From positions 156,355 through 220,354 of the forward strand of contig NZ_JQLW01000009.1 in assembly GCF_000744415.1 (NCBI RefSeq): a stretch of 64,000 nucleotides of DNA, given 5' to 3'. The notes below the pieces were generated by a model, which did not search any database, was not told where the DNA came from, and saw nothing but the letters and a program-made list of their open reading frames with translations. The translations under genes were made by a program, and so were the position numbers. Positions 9,876 through 18,191 of the stretch are shown here, one piece after another. Source of the stretch: Ghiorsea bivora. Its GTDB lineage: Bacteria > Pseudomonadota > Zetaproteobacteria > Mariprofundales > Mariprofundaceae. How positions within the stretch are numbered: the stretch's first letter is position 1; each line of letters begins with the position of its first letter.

Positions 9876-10059
9876 AAAAATCCTTATATTCGATCGCGGA
9901 TCAAAACACTACAAAACGTATGAAATTCCTGCTTATCAAACCAAATAAGCACTTTATTACGTAAACACACAACGTAAGTGATACCTCTAAGTTGTGGAGA
10001 CACAACATCAACCAAACTAGTCATAAAAAAACTGAAACTAAAAACAAATACACATAAAA

Positions 10060-10089
10060 AAAGGTGCCAGCTTTTCAACTGGCACCTTT
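10060..10089 (-). terminator. Rho-independent terminator downstream of rpmB
   Basis: A perfect 11-bp stem (AAAGGTGCCAG/CTGGCACCTTT, loop of 8 nt) is followed on the minus strand by a T tract. It ends the rpmB transcript. The remaining 180 nt between it and the M23 gene hold nothing I can identify. Confidence 0.88.
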
Positions 10090-10119
10090 CTTAAATAGGA
10101 CTTAAACTTAAAGTGCGGG

Positions 10120-10311
10120 TTATGCTGCTTTTACAACTTTACCTGAACGTAAGCAGCTTGAACATACACGAATTTTCTTCGTATTGCTACCAACAACTGC
10201 ACGAACATTATGCAAGTTTGGTAGAAAACGACGACGTGTCGTATTATGAGCATGACTCACATTATTGCCACTCATAGGGCCTTTATCACAAATTTCACAA
10301 CGCTTTGCCAT
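10120..10311 (-). CDS. rpmB: 50S ribosomal protein L28
   Basis: This 63-residue ribosomal protein starts [20 protein letters not shown] and contains [14 protein letters not shown]. It keeps both zinc-ribbon CxxC pairs (CEIC and CSSC). L28 binds the large subunit near the E site. In most bacteria rpmG (L33) follows directly; here a terminator follows instead, so L33 must lie elsewhere. An AGG-containing site precedes the ATG. Confidence 0.96.
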   Translation of the reverse strand: MAKRCEICDKGPMSGNNVSHAHNTTRRRFLPNLHNVRAVVGSNTKKIRVCSSCLRSGKVVKAA

Positions 10312-10428
10312 GATAAACCTCCAGTAAAACCGAGCCGCACTTTAATCAGGCTTTGCAAGATTACAAGCACTAAATTTTATTCGCTAGATATCATAGACGC
10401 ACAGCACTACAAACGGCAATATATCGCC

Positions 10429-11118
10429 ATGTTTGGAATACAACGCGCCATCATACTTGCTGCAGGTAAAGGTACACGTTTGAAAACCTTTACCCAACAT
10501 AAGCCCAAAGCCTTAATGCTTATCGCAGGTGAACCTGCCATTGCTCGTGTTATTCGCCATTTGGTCAGCAATGGCATCCACGACATCGCCATTAATGTAC
10601 ACCACCATGCAAGGCAAATTCAAGAGTACATCGGTCATGGCGCAAAGTTTAATGCCAATATATATTATTCATATGAAGAGCAACTCCTCGATTCAGGTGG
10701 TGGCGCACGCACCGCACTTGATTTATTACCCTCTGGTGAAACAGTTTTGATTCACAATACTGATATTATGGCACATACAAACATACAAGACCTCGAACAA
10801 ACCTGCCCTGCACAAGGCTGTGCCTTGGCACTTGTGCCCAACCCAAAACACAATACCCAAGGTGACTTTTCATTGCAAAACGGTTTGGTTTCAACAGCGC
10901 AACCTACGCCTTATACCTTTTCAGGTGTATCCGTTTGGCGTGATGAAGCTTTGTTAACATACCCAAGTCAGACCAAATTCTCACTGCTTGAGCCCATGCG
11001 TGAGCAAATTGAAAAACAACATTGCACAGGCATGGTTCATCGTGGACACTGGTTTGATATTGGTCGACCACGCGACCTCATCCAAGCCCATTTCTATTAT
11101 AGCCAAGAGGCATTATGA
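10429..11118 (+). CDS. Sugar-1-phosphate nucleotidyltransferase (MurU/RfbA-like)
   Basis: The 229-residue protein has the nucleotidyltransferase signature AAGKGTRLKTFTQHKPKALM at its N-terminus, then DSGGGARTALDLLP and a metal-binding NTD (IHNTDIMAH). Short single-domain members next to a kinase (AmgK) are MurU enzymes of peptidoglycan recycling, acting on N-acetylmuramate 1-phosphate. The kinase is not in this window, so mannose- or glucose-1-phosphate remain possible substrates. The start MFGIQRAIILAAG matches family length; the frame is open further upstream but includes no family sequence there. It overlaps the HIT gene by 4 nt. Confidence 0.82.
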   Translation: MFGIQRAIILAAGKGTRLKTFTQHKPKALMLIAGEPAIARVIRHLVSNGIHDIAINVHHHARQIQEYIGHGAKFNANIYYSYEEQLLDSGGGARTALDLLPSGETVLIHNTDIMAHTNIQDLEQTCPAQGCALALVPNPKHNTQGDFSLQNGLVSTAQPTPYTFSGVSVWRDEALLTYPSQTKFSLLEPMREQIEKQHCTGMVHRGHWFDIGRPRDLIQAHFYYSQEAL

Positions 11119-11534
11119 TATTACACCCCCAACTTAAACAAGATTGTTTCATACTCGGGCAATTTGATTTGTGTTTATTATTGCTTATCAATGATAGCCA
11201 ATACCCTTGGTTTATCTTGGTGCCGCAACGTGAGAATATTTCCGAGATTCATCACTTGCCACCCCATGAGCAGCAACAACTCATCATAGAATCTTCCTTA
11301 CTTGCCACCGCTATTGAACAAGCATTTCAAGCAGATAAAATCAACATTGCAGCCCTTGGTAATATGGTTCCCCAATTGCATATTCATCATATAGCACGCT
11401 ATAAAAATGATATCGCTTGGCCCAAGCCTGTTTGGGGTGTGCACCCCACTATTGCTTATCGTGATGATGAGCATGATATTGTCATTCAACACATCAAAGC
11501 CCATTTACCCACACTAAAAGAGGTTAAAAAATAA
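11115..11534 (+). CDS. HIT-domain protein
   Basis: This 139-residue protein has the histidine-triad core QLHIHHIARYKND near residue 97, a variant of HxHxH. These proteins hydrolyse or transfer nucleotidyl groups from nucleotide-sugar or dinucleotide substrates. Proteins with this variant (HxHxxxRxxxD) form a distinct subgroup, often short and uncharacterised. Its ATGA overlap with the nucleotidyltransferase upstream suggests coupled translation and possibly linked substrates, which is inference. Confidence 0.82.
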   Translation: MILHPQLKQDCFILGQFDLCLLLLINDSQYPWFILVPQRENISEIHHLPPHEQQQLIIESSLLATAIEQAFQADKINIAALGNMVPQLHIHHIARYKNDIAWPKPVWGVHPTIAYRDDEHDIVIQHIKAHLPTLKEVKK

Positions 11535-11535
11535 C

Positions 11536-12189
11536 ATGGATATTGCCGCAATTTTACACAACATCAGCATTTGGGCTTTGCCCGTATTACTGGCGATTGT
11601 TTTGCATGAATACGCCCACGGTTGGGTTGCAAACAAACTTGGCGATGATACCGCGCGTTGGATGGGTAGGTTAACACTCAACCCTATCAGCCATATCGAT
11701 CCCATTGGCACCATACTTATCCCCGTTGCCTTATTGATTGTGGGCGCACCTTTCTTGTTTGGTTACGCTAAACCTGTACCCATCAACTTCAATAAGTTGC
11801 GCAACCCTAAACGCGACATGGTATGGGTTGCCCTTGCAGGACCACTCACCAACCTTGCACTTGCGCTCATATCCACGCTTATACTTTGGATTGCATTTCA
11901 CATGCCTGATGGTTCTCGTTGGTTTTCTGAGCCTTTGGCGATGATGTGTCAGGCAAGCATCCTTATCAACGTTGTATTGTTTATCTTTAACCTCATTCCT
12001 CTACCACCCTTAGATGGCGGGCGTGTTGCCGTAGGCTTACTACCAGGTCCTTGGGCATATCAACTTTCCCGCCTTGAGCCGTATGGCTTTTTTATCATCA
12101 TTGGTTTATTGATGTTGGGCGTATTTCAGACCGTGCTTGGACCAATCATTTTCGGTTTAAGTAAAGCTTTGGTGACTTTAGCCCTTTAA
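11536..12189 (+). CDS. Site-2 protease family (M50) membrane metalloprotease
   Basis: This 217-residue intramembrane zinc protease has HExxH in ALHEYAHGW-like context (VLHEYAHGWVANKLG, residue 28) and the second ligand motif NLIPLPPLDGGRVAVG. About five membrane segments are visible. It lacks the PDZ domains of RseP, so it belongs to the small YwhC-like group whose substrates are mostly unknown. It begins 1 nt after the HIT gene stop and is followed by smpB after 17 nt. Confidence 0.9.
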   Translation: MDIAAILHNISIWALPVLLAIVLHEYAHGWVANKLGDDTARWMGRLTLNPISHIDPIGTILIPVALLIVGAPFLFGYAKPVPINFNKLRNPKRDMVWVALAGPLTNLALALISTLILWIAFHMPDGSRWFSEPLAMMCQASILINVVLFIFNLIPLPPLDGGRVAVGLLPGPWAYQLSRLEPYGFFIIIGLLMLGVFQTVLGPIIFGLSKALVTLAL

Positions 12190-12206
12190 TTCATACCATT
12201 CGTCTC

Positions 12207-12647
12207 ATGGCAATTTTGAACAAACGTGCACGGCACGAATACCACATCCTTGAAACCTACGAAGCAGGCATGATTTTAACTGGTCCTGAAGTGAAATCCA
12301 TACGCGCTGGGCAGGCCAACCTCAAGGAAGCCCATTGCGTGATTCGCAATGACAAACTGTTGTTAATTGGTTGTCATATCAGCCCTTACAAACCTGCATC
12401 GCGCAACAATCCCGTTGACCCTGCGCGCACCAAAGAACTTTTACTGCGCAAAAAAGAAATTGAAAAACTCATTGGTAAATTAAAAGAGAAAGGGCTGACA
12501 TTGGTTCCCCTCAAAATCTATTTTAATGAACGTGGTTATGCCAAAATTGAAATTGGATTAGCACGCGGTAAAAAATTGTATGACAAGCGGCAAGACAGCA
12601 AAGAGCGCGATGTCAAACGCGACTTGCAACGCAAATATAAAATGTAA
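12207..12647 (+). CDS. smpB: SsrA-binding protein SmpB
   Basis: SmpB brings tmRNA to stalled ribosomes during trans-translation. The 146-residue protein has the conserved N-terminus ARHEYHILETYEAGMILTGP and VKSIRAGQANLKEAH, and a basic C-terminal tail (KRQDSKERDVKRDLQRKYKM) that folds into the decoding centre. No clear Shine-Dalgarno precedes the ATG. I see no ssrA tmRNA gene in the window, although it often sits nearby. Confidence 0.96.
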   Translation: MAILNKRARHEYHILETYEAGMILTGPEVKSIRAGQANLKEAHCVIRNDKLLLIGCHISPYKPASRNNPVDPARTKELLLRKKEIEKLIGKLKEKGLTLVPLKIYFNERGYAKIEIGLARGKKLYDKRQDSKERDVKRDLQRKYKM

Positions 12648-12656
12648 ACAAACCTC

Positions 12657-12758
12657 CTCTTGCCCTAGATTTAAACTAGAGCAAGAAGAAAGCGCGGCGT
12701 TTTCTGCTCGTAAATGAGTACATTCGACGTAGCTATGGTTTAAATCTAGGAGCAAGAG
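12657..12758 (+). promoter_or_regulatory. Structured purD leader sequestering the Shine-Dalgarno
   Basis: Arms at 12657-12676 and 12738-12758 pair over 20 bp with a single bulged A. The right arm contains AGGAG, the purD Shine-Dalgarno, 9 nt from the ATG, so the closed form would block translation. The 61-nt loop can fold a second 10-bp hairpin (GAGCA...TGCTC, about 12679-12709) and a small one near TACATTCGACGTA. The architecture is that of a cis-regulatory RNA, but I do not recognise a known riboswitch class. There is no poly-T, so a simple smpB terminator is unlikely. Confidence 0.55.
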
Positions 12759-12760
12759 AT

Positions 12761-14041
12761 ATGAAAGTATTGGTCATTGGCGGCGGCGGACGCGAACACG
12801 CATTGTGTTGGAAACTCAATCGTTCTGAATCTGTGAGCGAAGTGATTTGTGCGCCAGGAAACCCAGGCATCAAACGTGAAGCACGTTGTATCAATATTGG
12901 TGCAGAAGATATTGATGGTTTGATGAAACTTGCCCGTGAAGAAAAACCAAAACTTATTGTTGTTGGCCCTGAAGTGCCTTTGGTTTTAGGTTTGGCTGAT
13001 AAACTTCGTGCTGAAGGTTTTGCTGTATATGGTCCCGACCAAGCTGCCGCAGAGTTGGAAGGCAGTAAGTCATTCTCCAAAGCTTTGATGGATGAAGCGG
13101 GTGTTCCCACCGCATTTTTTGAAACCCATACCGACCCTGAGCAAGCTGCCGCTTACATTCGTAAAATCGGCGCACCTATTGTGATTAAAGCATCGGGTTT
13201 GGCAGCGGGTAAAGGTGTGATTATCGCCCAAACCGAAGAAGAAGCCATTGAAGCAAGCAATGATATGCTGTCTGGCAACAGCTTTGGTGATGCGGGTTCG
13301 CAAGTAGTGATTGAAGAATTTTTAGAGGGTGAAGAAGCCTCATGTTTATTCATCGTGTCAGGTGATACGATTTTACCCTTGGCATCATCCCAAGACCACA
13401 AAGCCTTATTGGATGGCGACCAAGGCCCTAACACAGGCGGCATGGGCGCATACAGCCCTGCACCGTGCGTCACAAGCGAAGTCGAGCAAGAAGTATTAAA
13501 CACCATTGCCAAACCCATTATTGCCGCCCTTAAAACACGCGGTGCCAATTTTATCGGAACTTTGTATGCTGGTGTGATGTTAACGGACAAAGGCATCAAA
13601 ACCTTAGAGTTTAACGTGCGTTTTGGTGACCCTGAATGTCAGCCATTGATGAGCCGCCTTAAATCTGATTTGGGTGAAGTCTTGCTTGCTGCTGCGGAAT
13701 CACGTTTAGGCGGTGTGAAGCTTGAATGGGACGATAAAAAAGCATTGTGCGTCGTTGTCTCCTCAGACGGCTACCCCGCAAACTTCGAAACAGGACAAGT
13801 TATCGGCGGGCTTGATGCCGTTGAAACCGCAGGCACAACCGTGTTCCATGCAGGCACTGCCGAACAAAATGGTTCTATCATCAATAGTGGTGGTCGTGTG
13901 CTTGGCGTAACAGCTTTAGGCAACACCGTGCAAGAAGCCCAACAAACAGTCTACAAAGCCTTAGAAAACCTTGACTGGCAAGGTGGTTTCTACCGCAAAG
14001 ATATTGGTTATCGCGCCATTAAAAGAGAGCAAAACTCCTAG
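12761..14041 (+). CDS. purD: Phosphoribosylamine-glycine ligase
   Basis: PurD makes glycinamide ribonucleotide from phosphoribosylamine, glycine and ATP, the second step of purine synthesis. The 426-residue ATP-grasp enzyme begins MKVLVIGGGGREHALCWKL and has the ATP loop ASGLAAGKGVI. GPNTGGMGAYSP and FNVRFGDPECQ are also present. It stands alone, without purH or purN, behind the structured leader, which probably sets its expression. Confidence 0.97.
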   Translation: MKVLVIGGGGREHALCWKLNRSESVSEVICAPGNPGIKREARCINIGAEDIDGLMKLAREEKPKLIVVGPEVPLVLGLADKLRAEGFAVYGPDQAAAELEGSKSFSKALMDEAGVPTAFFETHTDPEQAAAYIRKIGAPIVIKASGLAAGKGVIIAQTEEEAIEASNDMLSGNSFGDAGSQVVIEEFLEGEEASCLFIVSGDTILPLASSQDHKALLDGDQGPNTGGMGAYSPAPCVTSEVEQEVLNTIAKPIIAALKTRGANFIGTLYAGVMLTDKGIKTLEFNVRFGDPECQPLMSRLKSDLGEVLLAAAESRLGGVKLEWDDKKALCVVVSSDGYPANFETGQVIGGLDAVETAGTTVFHAGTAEQNGSIINSGGRVLGVTALGNTVQEAQQTVYKALENLDWQGGFYRKDIGYRAIKREQNS

Positions 14042-14102
14042 TCGAATTTTTATGTTTGACAGCGCGAATTTGAACACCATACTTCGCCGCGTTGAAAGAC
14101 AA

Positions 14103-14179
14103 TGCGCCTATAGCTCAGTTGGTAGAGTAGCGGACTTTTAATCCGTGGGCCCTTGGTTCGAGTCCAAGTGGGCGCACCA
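14103..14179 (+). tRNA. tRNA-Lys (anticodon TTT)
   Basis: A full cloverleaf can be folded: acceptor TGCGCCT/GGGCGCA, D arm around TAGCTCAGTTGGTAGAGT, and anticodon stem-loop GCGGA-CTTTTAA-TCCGT. The T arm is CTTGG-TTCGAGT-CCAAG, and the 3' CCA is encoded. The anticodon TTT reads AAA/AAG. It lies at the left edge of the accessory island, and tRNA genes are common integration sites. I did not see a duplicate of its 3' end at the other edge. Confidence 0.95.
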
Positions 14180-14189
14180 TATAAAACAA

Positions 14190-14216
14190 GGGGTTACGAA
14201 AGTAGCCCCTTTTTTT
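14190..14216 (+). terminator. Rho-independent terminator after tRNA-Lys
   Basis: The stem GGGGTTA/TAGCCCC (one G-T pair) encloses a CGAAAG loop and is followed by seven T. It begins 11 nt past the tRNA 3' end. Confidence 0.88.
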
Positions 14217-14290
14217 ATGCTTCCATATGTGTCATATCTGTGCCAACGCGCATAACTTCATCAGCTTATAACTCGTAATTTAATTGCCAC

Positions 14291-14315
14291 AAAAAAAGAC
14301 ACTCCTAAGAGTGCC
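14291..14315 (-). terminator. Terminator-like hairpin downstream of the IS3 orfA remnant
   Basis: A 7-bp stem GACACTC/GAGTGCC with loop CTAA is followed on the minus strand by seven T. It lies 32 nt past the orfA stop and would end transcription of the remnant. Confidence 0.65.
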
Positions 14316-14346
14316 TCACTTAACTTTCTCTAACCACAGCAGTACT

Positions 14347-14646
14347 TCACTTCATTTCCTTGGCAAAGAAGGCCGTGGCTTTTTTTAGGATGTCACGCTC
14401 CATACGTAAGCGTTTGTTATCTGCTTTTAATCGAGCAAGTTCAGCTTGTTCGGGTGTCATATGACCTTTGCTGGGAAAGGCATGTTCTCCGTTCTTTTCC
14501 CGTTCAATCTTCCAGCGACTCAACATGTTGTAGTTAATACCAAGGTTGCGAGAGGCTTCGGCTATCGAATAGCCTTGCTCAAGTATTAAATCAACTGCTT
14601 CTCGCTTGAATTCCTGCGTATATGTCGTTCGTTTCCTCTGACTCAT
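14347..14646 (-). CDS. IS3-family transposase OrfA (orphan)
   Basis: This is the 99-residue DNA-binding subunit of an IS3-type transposase. A helix-turn-helix (EAVDLILEQGYSIAEASRNLGI with NYNMLSRWK) is followed by a leucine-zipper region (LARLKADNKRLRMERDILKKATAFFAKEMK). Normally orfB follows with a -1 frameshift to make OrfAB; here it is absent. The start has AGGAG upstream. The protein may still bind IS ends, but function is doubtful. Confidence 0.88.
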   Translation of the reverse strand: MSQRKRTTYTQEFKREAVDLILEQGYSIAEASRNLGINYNMLSRWKIEREKNGEHAFPSKGHMTPEQAELARLKADNKRLRMERDILKKATAFFAKEMK

Positions 14647-14710
14647 GGGTAATCTCCTAAGTTTGGATTATTACCCTTTTCTAATCCTATACAATCACTA
14701 GACCACTACA
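14347..14710 (-). mobile_element. IS3-family insertion sequence remnant (left end and orfA only)
   Basis: The right-hand boundary at 14710 begins TGTAGTGGTCTAGTGATT on the minus strand, an IS3-like terminus, and abuts the broken hsdR fragment. Only orfA follows. In the shifted frame expected for orfB, a few codons (NEVKY) can be read past the orfA end before a stop, and then no transposase homology continues. The catalytic orfB and the other end are therefore missing and the element cannot move by itself. Confidence 0.75.
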
Positions 14711-15308
14711 CAATGGGTGGTCGCGTTGTTTTATACTGGTTAATGGCGTTTTGCACTGCTTGTTTAAATTCAGATTTAAGCTCTAAAGTGGCAACGGGCA
14801 AGCCATTCACAAACAACACCAAATCAATGCGTCATTTCTTAGCTCTTGCACCCGTTTCAGCCTCGTATTCATCCGTTGCCCAAGGTGAATATACAAGCTC
14901 TGGCACAACTCTTAATCGGTTTTTCTCATATCGCGCTAAAGTATCAGGGTTTAAATCATGTTCAGGTTTGAACTGGCAAAGGTTAAAGCGCGTGCCTCTA
15001 TCTTTGATGGGGTGGCGAAGTACGCCAAGCGTGCCAAAGGTTCGTATTTCTTTATGGGCTGCATTGGGGTCAGCTTTATCCAGTTGTTGGGCAACACGTC
15101 CTACGAATTTTTGTTCAGGATTATTGGGGTAAAGCTTACAGTATTTCTTCCATTGCTCTGCTTGCGTATCTTGCACAAAACCAAGCAAGTCTTCCTCATA
15201 CAAGGCAAGCTCACGATTATAGTTTTCAGGCTTGCCGAGCAGCCAACCATTCGCCACCAATTGCCTAATCATATCATTCTGAAATGTTAATTCGTTCGCC
15301 TTGCCCAT
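14711..15308 (-). pseudogene. Type I restriction endonuclease HsdR, N-terminal fragment (disrupted)
   Basis: The frame starts MGKANELTFQNDMIRQLVANG, typical of the HsdR N-terminal nuclease domain. It reads through to an in-frame TGA at 14832-14834. It then continues as RIDLVLFVNGLPVATLELKS, which holds the D...ExK nuclease motif, up to the IS3 end at 14710. The gene therefore has a nonsense codon and has lost the whole translocase region (some 800 residues in intact HsdR). AGG sites precede the ATG, and it sits 37 nt downstream of abiEii on the same strand. hsdM and hsdS are not in the window. Confidence 0.85.
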
Positions 15309-15345
15309 AATACCTACTCCCCTTCCTCAAACACAAGCCAACCCT

Positions 15346-16329
15346 TCACGACATATTATTGATTTCATCTTCCAAACCTTTCAATGTTTGTATCATCTCA
15401 TCAAATGGAGGGTAAGCACCAAAGAACATGTTTTGCATGCCAATATAATCACTTTTCAATGTTTTTAGCACATGCTCAGTAGGAATCAGCTTTAAAGTAC
15501 CAGGCACAGCAGTTTCATAGTGCGACCAACCACTGGGATAAAAACGCATTTTGAAAGCAACCACATTTGCAAGCTGCTCCATTGAGGCTAAGGCTTCATC
15601 TTTCACATCAGAGTTCGCCATCATTGCCAAATCATAATAATGCCGTGAATAACGCGCAGGCTGAACCTTACCTTTAGGTCTATGTGCTTCTTGATGAAGT
15701 ATCGTCACTTTCTCCCAAAAAGTGCGCTCAGCTTTGATTGCTTTAACTTGGCAACCTGCGTGGTCAAACACATCAGGAAATACTTCTGCTGCATAGGGTT
15801 GAATCGTATATTTATCCGATGGAAACCAAGATGCCAATGGCCCAATTTCTAACCTTATTTCAGGTCTAAGATATTCATCAGAAAATGCGGCAGGGTATTG
15901 AATATTGATGACATGCGAATCATCCTCAGCGATAACACATGAGCATACTGGTGAAATTACACTCCTCACCATTGTTAACAAATCACCTGCAATATAAACC
16001 TGAGTATTTTTGTTGGTGGCTTTATTAAACTTGTCCTGCTTAGATTTTGAGCGTTCATCATTGGGGTCTTCACCCGATACAATTCGCCAATCAAGAATCA
16101 AATCAATATCTTCAGAAAAGCGTTCAATCAAGTGAAACACTTTGGATAAACTCGTGCCACCCTTAAACATCAATTGCTTTGCAAGCTCATCATGTGCAAA
16201 TATTTTAGAAAGCGACCAACACACCCAGAAATCTTTCTCAACTACAGCAGCCGACATATTCTTCTGAGCAGCCGTTTCAGAAAACAGCTCTTTACGCTCT
16301 TCAAGCGAAAGCAGGGCAACCTTATCCAT
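15346..16329 (-). CDS. AbiEii/AbiGii-family nucleotidyltransferase toxin
   Basis: This 327-residue toxin belongs to a type IV AbiE toxin-antitoxin system. It has the nucleotidyltransferase core MFKGGTSLSKVFHLIERF followed by SEDIDLIL, i.e. the GGTS and DxD motifs. It also has the family segment ERTFWEKVTILHQEAHRP. AbiEii proteins are thought to modify tRNA or other targets with nucleotides and cause growth arrest on phage infection. Its ATG overlaps the antitoxin stop by one base. All key residues look intact, unlike the neighbouring hsdR. Confidence 0.92.
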   Translation of the reverse strand: MDKVALLSLEERKELFSETAAQKNMSAAVVEKDFWVCWSLSKIFAHDELAKQLMFKGGTSLSKVFHLIERFSEDIDLILDWRIVSGEDPNDERSKSKQDKFNKATNKNTQVYIAGDLLTMVRSVISPVCSCVIAEDDSHVINIQYPAAFSDEYLRPEIRLEIGPLASWFPSDKYTIQPYAAEVFPDVFDHAGCQVKAIKAERTFWEKVTILHQEAHRPKGKVQPARYSRHYYDLAMMANSDVKDEALASMEQLANVVAFKMRFYPSGWSHYETAVPGTLKLIPTEHVLKTLKSDYIGMQNMFFGAYPPFDEMIQTLKGLEDEINNMS

Positions 16330-16940
16330 CAGCTTCCTTCCTTGCAGATGCGTTTGATAGCATCGTAAATCCAGCCTGTTGCAGTGACCGTCTCTTTAAG
16401 CACCTTCTTACGCACCTTGGCATCAAGACGCTCTTTTAAAGTAGTGATAACATGCTCATCAATACGCTCCTTACCCAAAGCTTTCAATGCTTGCACAACC
16501 AACCCACTTTCACGGGTTTTAAAACCGATTTCTTTCAAAGCTGACTTTTTAAACTCTAAGGTAAATGTATCTAAAATTGCATAACTACGGCTAGGTCCAT
16601 CCGATAAATATATAGCACGACCGGGAACCTGCGTGGAAAGCCCTAATAAGTTTAAAGCCGCATCACCTGTAGGTTGAATGCGCCAGTTAAACTTACGTGC
16701 AAATGCTTGGGCTACCTGATCATAATCAGGGCTAAGGTTTTGTTTGAGTAGTTCGCTGTATTTAGGGTAATCATAAATCCCACGATAAATGCGGCGGATT
16801 GTTCCTTGCTTCGTAAGCTTTGAAAGTGCTTTATCAATATTTGTGCGTGAGAAGTCACCCGCGAAATCATTCGGGCTAAATGACCAACCCCTTCCGCGAC
16901 CATATATTCTTGAAACTATTTTATCTTCAATGCTTTGCAT
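16329..16940 (-). CDS. AbiEi-like antitoxin / DUF6088-type regulator
   Basis: The 203-residue protein has an N-terminal winged-helix region (IVSRIYGRGRGWSFSPNDF with IDKALSKLTKQGTIRRIYRGIY). A larger domain with FNWRIQPTGDAALNLLGLSTQ follows, as in AbiEi antitoxins. These autoregulate the operon and neutralise AbiEii without direct contact (type IV). The ATG is chosen because GGTG lies 6 nt upstream; a TTG 12 nt earlier has no site. The stop TGA shares its A with the toxin ATG. Confidence 0.86.
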   Translation of the reverse strand: MQSIEDKIVSRIYGRGRGWSFSPNDFAGDFSRTNIDKALSKLTKQGTIRRIYRGIYDYPKYSELLKQNLSPDYDQVAQAFARKFNWRIQPTGDAALNLLGLSTQVPGRAIYLSDGPSRSYAILDTFTLEFKKSALKEIGFKTRESGLVVQALKALGKERIDEHVITTLKERLDAKVRKKVLKETVTATGWIYDAIKRICKEGS

Positions 16941-17076
16941 GATTATCACCAAAATATTTTTTCAGAAAAATAAGGTACTTCTTCTGAATTTATAAAGCAA
17001 GAATTTAAGAGAAAATGCCAGCCCAAACATTCACATCAATGCGAAAAGCAATACCTGACCTGGCAGCTCTCTCATA

Positions 17077-17687
17077 TTATCTTTTGGTAATCTTCGGACC
17101 AATATACACAATATTAATATTTGCACCTTTTTGCTCTGGCCAAGCAAAATGAATTCTTAATTGAGGTATTTTAACTTTACCATGCAAAGGACAAAGCTCT
17201 TTACTTCCATTGGGTAAAGTGAAGGACAACTCATTCTTGAACTTTACTTTTTCATCAGATGATGAGTCTGAAAAACACGCTTTATCACCCTTATTCGTTC
17301 TTTTACCTGCCTTATCAAAACATTGGGCATATTCGTCCAGAACTTTTAGAAGAACTACAATCCTAGTACATGCTCCCGACACAAAAGGCTGAGGCTGCAA
17401 TGGACTAAATGCATCCCCTGTGAAAGTAAGGTGTTTGCATTCTTGCTGCATCCTTTTCTCAAGTGTTTCCCATGATTGTATGGGGGCTTGAATACTACTT
17501 AGGTAGTTGGATAGGCTTTCATCCTCCCAATGGTTACTGACTGAAAGTAGCTCACCTGAAGTGCTATCACCATAGATATACTCAACATTGATTGGGGAGT
17601 ATAGCCATGAAGAAGGGCTAAAGCTTACAAGTGATGACTCTTTACGTTCAAAAATTCGATATGCTGATTGACATCCTTAGTTTGCAT
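17077..17687 (-). pseudogene. Unknown protein gene with a frameshift near its 5' end
   Basis: A long frame (17077-17680) has no ATG, GTG or TTG start in its first 75 codons. An ATG at 17687 (MQTKDVNQHIEF) opens in another frame. The two join if one base is added to a run of five T around 17648-17652, giving about 203 residues (EFFERKESSLVSFSPSS after the junction). Downstream translation from an internal ATG at 17451 would yield 124 residues with several cysteines. I do not recognise the family. It is either truly frameshifted or carries a sequencing error. Confidence 0.5.
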
Positions 17688-17896
17688 ATAACTCTATTAT
17701 CGGCATATTTCGCCGACCACAGATAGTATCTGTAAACTAAAGATGCAAAAAAATCAAAGAAATGAATTATTCAGGAAAAAGGGTTCTTTTGATTCAAGCG
17801 TAAAACACACATGTGTTTCCATCAAATATACCTGCAATGACATACTCATGGCTGCTTATCTTTGGTGGTTAGTGTGCTTGCTTGGTGTTTCTTTTC
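17688..17896. other. AT-rich gap with no recognisable feature
   Basis: I see no gene, RNA or clear terminator here. It would contain the upstream region of the frameshifted gene and the end of the HTH gene transcript. Confidence 0.4.
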
Positions 17897-18136
17897 CTAG
17901 TTGTGAGGGGTAACAGCAGTATCCAAGCCTAAACATTGAAGTACGTGTAGTGTTTTACCCAGTTCTATGGCTTGTTTTCCATTCTCTAAATCAGAAATAA
18001 AGCGCATACTCACGCTGCTAAGTGCTGCAAGTTCAGCTTGCATTACTTGCTGCTCTTTTCGGCACGCACGCACCAAACCACCCAACTTCTCAGTTGTTTG
18101 AATATTCCCGTACGGTAGCTCTAAGCATGAAACCAT
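17897..18136 (-). CDS. HTH-type regulator, HipB/Y4mF-like
   Basis: This 79-residue Xre-type helix-turn-helix protein (LGGLVRACRKEQQVMQAELAA then VSMRFISDLENGKQAIELGKTL) belongs to the Y4mF-like HipB group. Members normally precede a HipA kinase. Here it lies 55 nt downstream of hipA, while another HTH gene precedes hipA. It may be the remnant of a second hipBA pair or an extra regulator of this one. No strong Shine-Dalgarno precedes the ATG. Confidence 0.82.
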   Translation of the reverse strand: MVSCLELPYGNIQTTEKLGGLVRACRKEQQVMQAELAALSSVSMRFISDLENGKQAIELGKTLHVLQCLGLDTAVTPHN

Positions 18137-18176
18137 GGATAAGCAATAAATTCATTACCGTTTGGGAATATCCCAA
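18100..18176. promoter_or_regulatory. Candidate operator pair at the second HTH gene
   Basis: A palindrome TTGGGA-ATA-TCCCAA lies at 18162-18176 between hipA and the HTH gene. A related sequence in inverted orientation lies at 18100-18115 inside the first codons. They share CCGTnnGGGAATAT (13 of 16 positions). Two such sites at the promoter and early coding region suggest autoregulation by the HTH protein. Confidence 0.4.
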
Positions 18177-18191
18177 GGAAAATAAACACGT

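Noticed and set aside
9884..10078. Minus-strand open frame of 64 codons downstream of rpmB
   Set aside because: It runs through the rpmB terminator region, has biased composition and no Shine-Dalgarno.
12657..12758. MITE upstream of purD
   Set aside because: Although the ends are inverted repeats, no flanking target duplication is seen and the arm includes the purD Shine-Dalgarno; a leader RNA fits better.
13153..13599. Minus-strand open frame of 148 codons
   Set aside because: Antisense shadow of purD, with no independent signals.
14713..15132. Plus-strand open frame of 139 codons
   Set aside because: It is antisense to the hsdR fragment, whose protein sequence is recognisable.
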